Assembly: GCA_027316975.1 (NCBI GenBank)
Contig: DAHVFL010000078.1
Location: 1 to 12,552, forward strand
Source: Chloroflexota bacterium
GTDB taxonomy: Bacteria > Chloroflexota > Ktedonobacteria > Ktedonobacterales > Ktedonobacteraceae
DNA: 12,552 bases
Direction of reading: 5' to 3'
Under the pieces are notes generated by a model, which ran no database searches, was not told the origin of the DNA, and saw only the letters and a program-made list of their open reading frames with translations. Shown one piece after another: positions 8,929-12,552 of the stretch. The position numbers and the translations under genes were made by a program. Within the stretch, counting starts at the first letter, position 1, and every line of letters begins with the position of its first letter.

Positions 8929-10823
8929 TGCCCATCCTCCTCTTTCTCCTCTTGCGCTGTGCTGACTGCGGCCCCCACGCGCGGTTTCACGCGGAACATT
9001 TCTGACTCCGGCTCAACCTCGCCGTAGCTGTAGAAATCGGACTTGACTACCGGCTCTTCCTCGAAGTTCTCGTGCGGAGGAGGCGAGGAGGTCTGCCACT
9101 CGAGGGTTTTGCCGCCCCAGGGGTTAGCTGGTGCTCTGGGGCCGCGCACCCAGCAGTAGATGAAGTTGACGAGCGGAATGAAGAAGCCGAGTCCCAGCAC
9201 AAAGGCCCAGATCGATATCCACACATTCAGTCCTGAAAGGTAGGGCAGGTACGTAGCAATACGTCGATTCATGCCGTTGATACCGGCCAGGAACATGGCA
9301 AAGAACGTCAGGTTAAAAGCAAAAAAGATCACCCAGGCGAAGACCTTGCCCCACAATTCGTTGTACATGCGCCCCGTGTACTTGGGGAACCAGTAGTACA
9401 GCGCTGCGAACCAGGCAAACACCATGCCGCCCAGGATGGTGTAGTGGAAGTGCGCGACGACAAAGTAGGTGTCGTGCAACTGCAGGTCTACAGACACATC
9501 GGCCAGGAAGACGCCTGTCACTCCACCAAGCAGGAAGTTAAACATGCTCATCAAGACGAGCAGCATGGGCGTATTGAGCCGTATGCGTCCCTGCCACATC
9601 GTACCGATGGCGGCCAGGAACATGAACCCCGTTGGAATGGAGATCAGTTCGGTGGTAGTCATGAACGGGACGAGGCGGTCATTGCTCACATCCGTGAACA
9701 TGTGATGCGTCCATACCACGCTCGACAGCAGCACTACACCCGCTATACCTGCCACTACCCAGCGATAGCCGAAGAGCGTCTTGCGCGCCATGACCGGGAT
9801 GACCTCCATCCAGATGGCCCAGGCCGGCAGCATGATGATGTAGACTTCCGGGTGTCCGAAAATCCAGAAGAGGTCCTGCCACAGCACGGGCAGCCCCTGC
9901 GCGCTGAAAAACTGCGTGGGAACGATGCGGTCCATCAGGCCCATAATCATCGCGACTCCCACCACCGGCACCCACAGCACGTTCAAAACGGCAGTCCCCA
10001 GCATCCCCCAGGCGAAGATAGGCAGTCGTCCCCATGTCAGGCCAGGCGCGCGCATATAGATGGTGGTGGCGATCATGTTCAGGGCTGTGAGTAGTGAAGA
10101 CAGGCCGAGCGAGAACACGCCGAGAAAGTACAGCACTTGCCCGGGGGCATCCGTTGCCGAAAGCGGCGCATAGCCTGACCAGCCCGTCTGAAAGCCTCCT
10201 ATCAGCGGGCTGAGCAGCACGGCCAGCACCCCCGGCACGACGAACCACCAGCTCAGGCCGTTCAGCCGCGGAAAGGTCATGTCCCGCGCGCCGAGCATAA
10301 TCGGTAAGAAGTAGTTGCCGAAGCCGCCGATAATCGCGACGACCGCCACCGCAAAGAGCATGAGCGTGCCGTGAACTCCAAAGACGACATTGTAGGCTGC
10401 CGCGTTGGGGAAGAGGTTGAGACCGGGCGTCAGGAGTTCTATGCGCATCGCCATCGCGAACAAACCTGCTACCAGGAACGTTCCCGCCGAGGCGAACAGG
10501 TATTGCAGGCCGATCACTTTGTGGTCGGTATTAAAACGCAGGTAACGGGCAATGCCTCTGCCCTCGTCCCAGGTGGCTGCCGCGCCGAAAGCGGGCTTGA
10601 CGCACGCTTCCCACGCGCCCCCGCCAGGTATCCAGCCGATCAGCGCGAGCAGGTAGCCGACCGTCACGCTGCGGTTAGTGATGAATGCGCTGCCCGAAAT
10701 AAGCGCGACAAGCCATGCTCCGGCCACAAAGCCAATCGCGGCCCACAGCAGGGCGCGCAGCATGGGAGCGGCTGCTACCAGAAACGACTCCCTCTGCTGA
10801 CCGGCTTCAGTTCTTATTGCCAT
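8925..10823 (-). CDS. ctaD: Heme-copper oxidase subunit I (A-family-like), without the K-channel lysine
   Basis: A 632-residue catalytic subunit that reduces O2 to water at a heme/CuB centre and pumps protons. ATG at 10823 has AGGAGG at a 6-nt spacing and overlaps ctaC by 10 nt; reading further upstream would run deep into ctaC. All metal ligands are visible: His151 and His460 (low-spin heme), His458 (high-spin heme), and His324, His373 and His374 (CuB). The cross-link Tyr328 is in GHPEVY with Glu326. D-channel residues Asp181, Asn170 and Asn188 are present, as are His450-Asp451 and Arg520-Arg521. Where A-family enzymes read PTGIKVF, this one reads PTGFMFL (397-403), so Met401 replaces the K-channel Lys. 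About 90 extra N-terminal residues add roughly two membrane segments (21-47 and 53-70). The C terminus is an acidic tail. Confidence 0.96.
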   Translation of the reverse strand: MAIRTEAGQQRESFLVAAAPMLRALLWAAIGFVAGAWLVALISGSAFITNRSVTVGYLLALIGWIPGGGAWEACVKPAFGAAATWDEGRGIARYLRFNTDHKVIGLQYLFASAGTFLVAGLFAMAMRIELLTPGLNLFPNAAAYNVVFGVHGTLMLFAVAVVAIIGGFGNYFLPIMLGARDMTFPRLNGLSWWFVVPGVLAVLLSPLIGGFQTGWSGYAPLSATDAPGQVLYFLGVFSLGLSSLLTALNMIATTIYMRAPGLTWGRLPIFAWGMLGTAVLNVLWVPVVGVAMIMGLMDRIVPTQFFSAQGLPVLWQDLFWIFGHPEVYIIMLPAWAIWMEVIPVMARKTLFGYRWVVAGIAGVVLLSSVVWTHHMFTDVSNDRLVPFMTTTELISIPTGFMFLAAIGTMWQGRIRLNTPMLLVLMSMFNFLLGGVTGVFLADVSVDLQLHDTYFVVAHFHYTILGGMVFAWFAALYYWFPKYTGRMYNELWGKVFAWVIFFAFNLTFFAMFLAGINGMNRRIATYLPYLSGLNVWISIWAFVLGLGFFIPLVNFIYCWVRGPRAPANPWGGKTLEWQTSSPPPHENFEEEPVVKSDFYSYGEVEPESEMFRVKPRVGAAVSTAQEEKEEDGQ

Positions 10824-11659
10824 GGCTGCCCTCCTGTTCTGTTGAACTGGTACCGGTTGATGCTCACCATATCGGACTGCATAATCATACCCATGCCTCC
10901 CGGGGGTTGCTTCTGCTGCTTTACCCACTGCTGGAAGTCTGCCTGCGATACCACTCTCACCACTGCGCGCATCTGCGCGTGGCCTATGCCGCAAATTTCG
11001 GCGCATTGCACGCGCGCCAGCGGATCGACCCGCGTCGATATCATCTTGTTCGGAGTAATGTAGAGTTCGCGCGTCTGACCGGGAATCACATCCTCTTTCA
11101 ATCCAAAGGCCGGAATCCAGAAGGAGTGGACTACGTCCTGGGATTGCAGCATGAATTTGACCGGCGTGTTGACCGGCAATACCAGCTCGCTCTGATTCAT
11201 CAGGTTGTACTGCGGGTAGCTGAAGTTCCATTGCCACTGCATAGCCGTCACGTCTACTTGCAGGGGCGAGGTTGCCGCAGCTTGATAATTCGCCAGGGCC
11301 AGCAGGCCCGTAGCACCCGGATAAATAATGAAGAGAATGTTCAAGGCCGCGCTCAGCCCCAGCCAGGTCCAGGCAAAAAAGCGTCCAAAGCGGTACTGAG
11401 CCGGGCTGTCGCGCGTGTCACTTTCGGGAACGCGAAAGCGGATCGCGCTGTAGACCAGGATAATGGTTATCAGGATTGCGCCAGGTACTACGATGCGTAA
11501 AAGGAAAGCGAACGCCCCGGCAGTCACACCTCCTTGCTGGCTGAACATCTCTGGATACCAGGTGTTGAGCGCGTAGTTCGCCGCCACCTCACCCAGAATG
11601 CCCAGCACGAGCCACAGGCTGGCAATCCAGATGAGGTCGCGGGTTGTTCTGTCTCTCAT
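10814..11659 (-). CDS. ctaC: Heme-copper oxidase subunit II with CuA site
   Basis: A 281-residue membrane-anchored subunit whose external cupredoxin domain takes electrons from a donor and passes them to subunit I. The CuA ligands are all present: His178 in VVHSFWIPAF, then Cys219, Glu221, Cys223, His227 and Met230 in CAEICGIGHAQM. The aromatic patch QWQWNF (141-146) marks the electron entry path. Membrane segments are at about 8-28, 50-72 and 95-122, one more than the usual two. No CXXCH heme motif is present, so this is not the cytochrome c-fused form. ATG at 11659 follows GAAGGGG. The gene begins 30 nt after the cupredoxin gene and overlaps ctaD. Confidence 0.96.
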   Translation of the reverse strand: MRDRTTRDLIWIASLWLVLGILGEVAANYALNTWYPEMFSQQGGVTAGAFAFLLRIVVPGAILITIILVYSAIRFRVPESDTRDSPAQYRFGRFFAWTWLGLSAALNILFIIYPGATGLLALANYQAAATSPLQVDVTAMQWQWNFSYPQYNLMNQSELVLPVNTPVKFMLQSQDVVHSFWIPAFGLKEDVIPGQTRELYITPNKMISTRVDPLARVQCAEICGIGHAQMRAVVRVVSQADFQQWVKQQKQPPGGMGMIMQSDMVSINRYQFNRTGGQPWQ

Positions 11660-11689
11660 CGTTTTTCCCCTTCTTCGATGCCGCGCAGT

Positions 11690-12355
11690 CTAAGCCGCGA
11701 GAATGGTGACGGTTCCCTGCATCCCATTCAGAAAATGCTGGCCGCTCTGCTGAAAGCAGCCATACGTCCACTGGCCTGGCTTACCTGGCACGGTGAAGCT
11801 GAAAGTGAGTTGTCCGCCTGCCGCTAATACAGGCATGAATCCCGCCATCTGCATGCCACCCGTGCCTTGCCCCTGCCCTTGTCCCCCACCCATGCCGCTC
11901 GTCCCCGGCATTCCTTGCATCCCACCCGCGCCTGGCACGAGCAGTTTGCCGGGGTCCAGTCCTACGAATTTGGATGAACCCTGATCCAGCCGGGTTAATC
12001 CCCGCCCGCTCAGCAGGTCAACGGTCACACCGGTAAAAGGAGAGGCGGCGAATCCATCTCCTTGAAGCGGGCCAAAGACGGTGTTCATTACATTGGGGTC
12101 GCGTCCCACCATAAACTCGTGGGGCTTGCCGGGTTTGGATTGAGACTCATTGATAAGCGTAATCGCCACCTTTTGCCCCGCGCGCCATGTCATTTGAGCC
12201 GGCGAAAACTGGTAGTCCGTCATGGAGATCGTGTAACTTGTGGGTCCCTCGGGGGGCTGGCGCACGACATTCCACACAATCACGCCGCTAATGACGAGAG
12301 CCGCGACCGCCAGGGAGATGAAGAGTTGCCTGGAACCTACACGTTCGCTACGCAT
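11690..12355 (-). CDS. Membrane-anchored cupredoxin-like copper protein with Met/Gly-rich insert
   Basis: A 221-residue protein with one N-terminal membrane anchor (about 11-30) and an external cupredoxin-like domain. Type 1 copper ligand candidates are His79 in GKPHEFMVG and Cys200, His207 and Met212 in YGCFQQSGQHFLNGMQG. The C-to-H spacing is two residues longer than in most blue copper proteins. A Met/Gly/Gln-rich stretch (about 141-172) interrupts the domain. ATG at 12355 follows TGGAGGGC; an in-frame ATG at 12481 lies upstream of the predicted transcription start and is unlikely. As first gene of the oxidase operon it is a likely electron donor to CuA, as sulfocyanin and auracyanin are proposed to be elsewhere. 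A copper-delivery role is the main alternative. Confidence 0.82.
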   Translation of the reverse strand: MRSERVGSRQLFISLAVAALVISGVIVWNVVRQPPEGPTSYTISMTDYQFSPAQMTWRAGQKVAITLINESQSKPGKPHEFMVGRDPNVMNTVFGPLQGDGFAASPFTGVTVDLLSGRGLTRLDQGSSKFVGLDPGKLLVPGAGGMQGMPGTSGMGGGQGQGQGTGGMQMAGFMPVLAAGGQLTFSFTVPGKPGQWTYGCFQQSGQHFLNGMQGTVTILAA

Positions 12356-12445
12356 GATTGCTAGCCCTCCATAGTCTCGCTTAATCGTTCTTTGAAGTTG
12401 CTCATCGCCTGTGATTACACGTTTCTGATAAAAGAGGTCTTTATT

Positions 12446-12476
12446 AGTATAGCACACCGCGTATCCTGGAGACCAA
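12446..12476 (-). promoter_or_regulatory. Extended -10 promoter of the oxidase operon
   Basis: On the minus strand TATACT (12451-12446) is preceded by TGC (12454-12452), forming an extended -10. A weak -35, TTGGTC, lies at 12476-12471, 19 bp away. Transcription would start near 12439. The inverted repeat AAAGA-GG-TCTTT (12431-12442) lies on the start site, and GGAGACCA/TGGTCTCC arms flank the upstream region (12468-12475 and 12536-12543). Confidence 0.5.
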
Positions 12477-12552
12477 CCCATTTCGGGGGCAAACTGCTGA
12501 AATTATCAGATATTAAGGTTACCCCTATCCTTGAATGGTCTCCTCCCTGGCG

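Noticed and set aside
9444..10094. Plus-strand ORF antisense to ctaD
   Set aside because: The His/Gln/Arg-rich product is typical of antisense reading; ctaD has all catalytic ligands on the other strand.
10824..11237. Upstream in-frame extension of CtaD to give a 770-residue protein
   Set aside because: The extension runs through ctaC in another frame; the ATG at 10823 has a good AGGAGG, and the upstream residues look non-coding.
12356..12481. Upstream start of the cupredoxin at 12481
   Set aside because: It lies before the predicted transcription start, and the residues before Met at 12355 are not signal-like; TGGAGGGC supports 12355.

Overview
The window looks like chromosomal DNA of a GC-rich bacterium, most likely Chloroflexota and possibly Ktedonobacteria. 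That assignment is an inference from three things: an RpoC with a long coiled-coil insertion between its zinc ribbon and the clamp, a PPOX-class enzyme of a type usually tied to cofactor F420, and a cupredoxin/caa3-like oxidase cluster with an unusual subunit I. No rRNA, tRNA, CRISPR array, transposase or phage gene was recognised.

Left part (1-5508), minus strand: the rpoB-rpoC operon. RpoB is complete; RpoC is cut by the window edge after 416 residues. A palindromic repeat lies in the 125-bp gap between the two genes and ends a few bases before the rpoC Shine-Dalgarno. Upstream of rpoB there is no rplJ/rplL. Instead there is a leader of about 600 nt, starting from a promoter with consensus TTGACA and TATAAT boxes 17 bp apart. 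The leader carries two hairpins and two tiny ORFs in tandem, each with its own Shine-Dalgarno.

Middle part (5569-8092): on the minus strand, a single-domain response regulator and then a multi-spanning membrane protein of unknown function, probably transcribed together from a promoter at 7258-7286. A composite inverted repeat of about 137 bp, built from the same palindromic unit as the rpoB-rpoC repeat, sits between this promoter and the divergent promoter of a plus-strand PPOX-fold enzyme gene.

Right part (8178-12476), minus strand: a compact respiratory operon in the order membrane-anchored cupredoxin, ctaC (CuA subunit II), ctaD (subunit I), ctaE (subunit III) and a 52-residue membrane protein. 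Genes overlap or are separated by 30 nt or less. The operon starts from an extended -10 promoter at 12446-12454. The cupredoxin may pass electrons to CuA and on to the heme-copper centre of subunit I. Subunit I keeps all metal ligands and the active-site Tyr, but has Met where A-family oxidases carry the K-channel Lys, and has an extra N-terminal region with about two membrane segments.

The observations most worth a second look are the rpoB leader with tandem mini-ORFs, the palindromic repeat inside the rpoBC operon, the missing K-channel lysine in CtaD, and the Met/Gly-rich insert in the cupredoxin.
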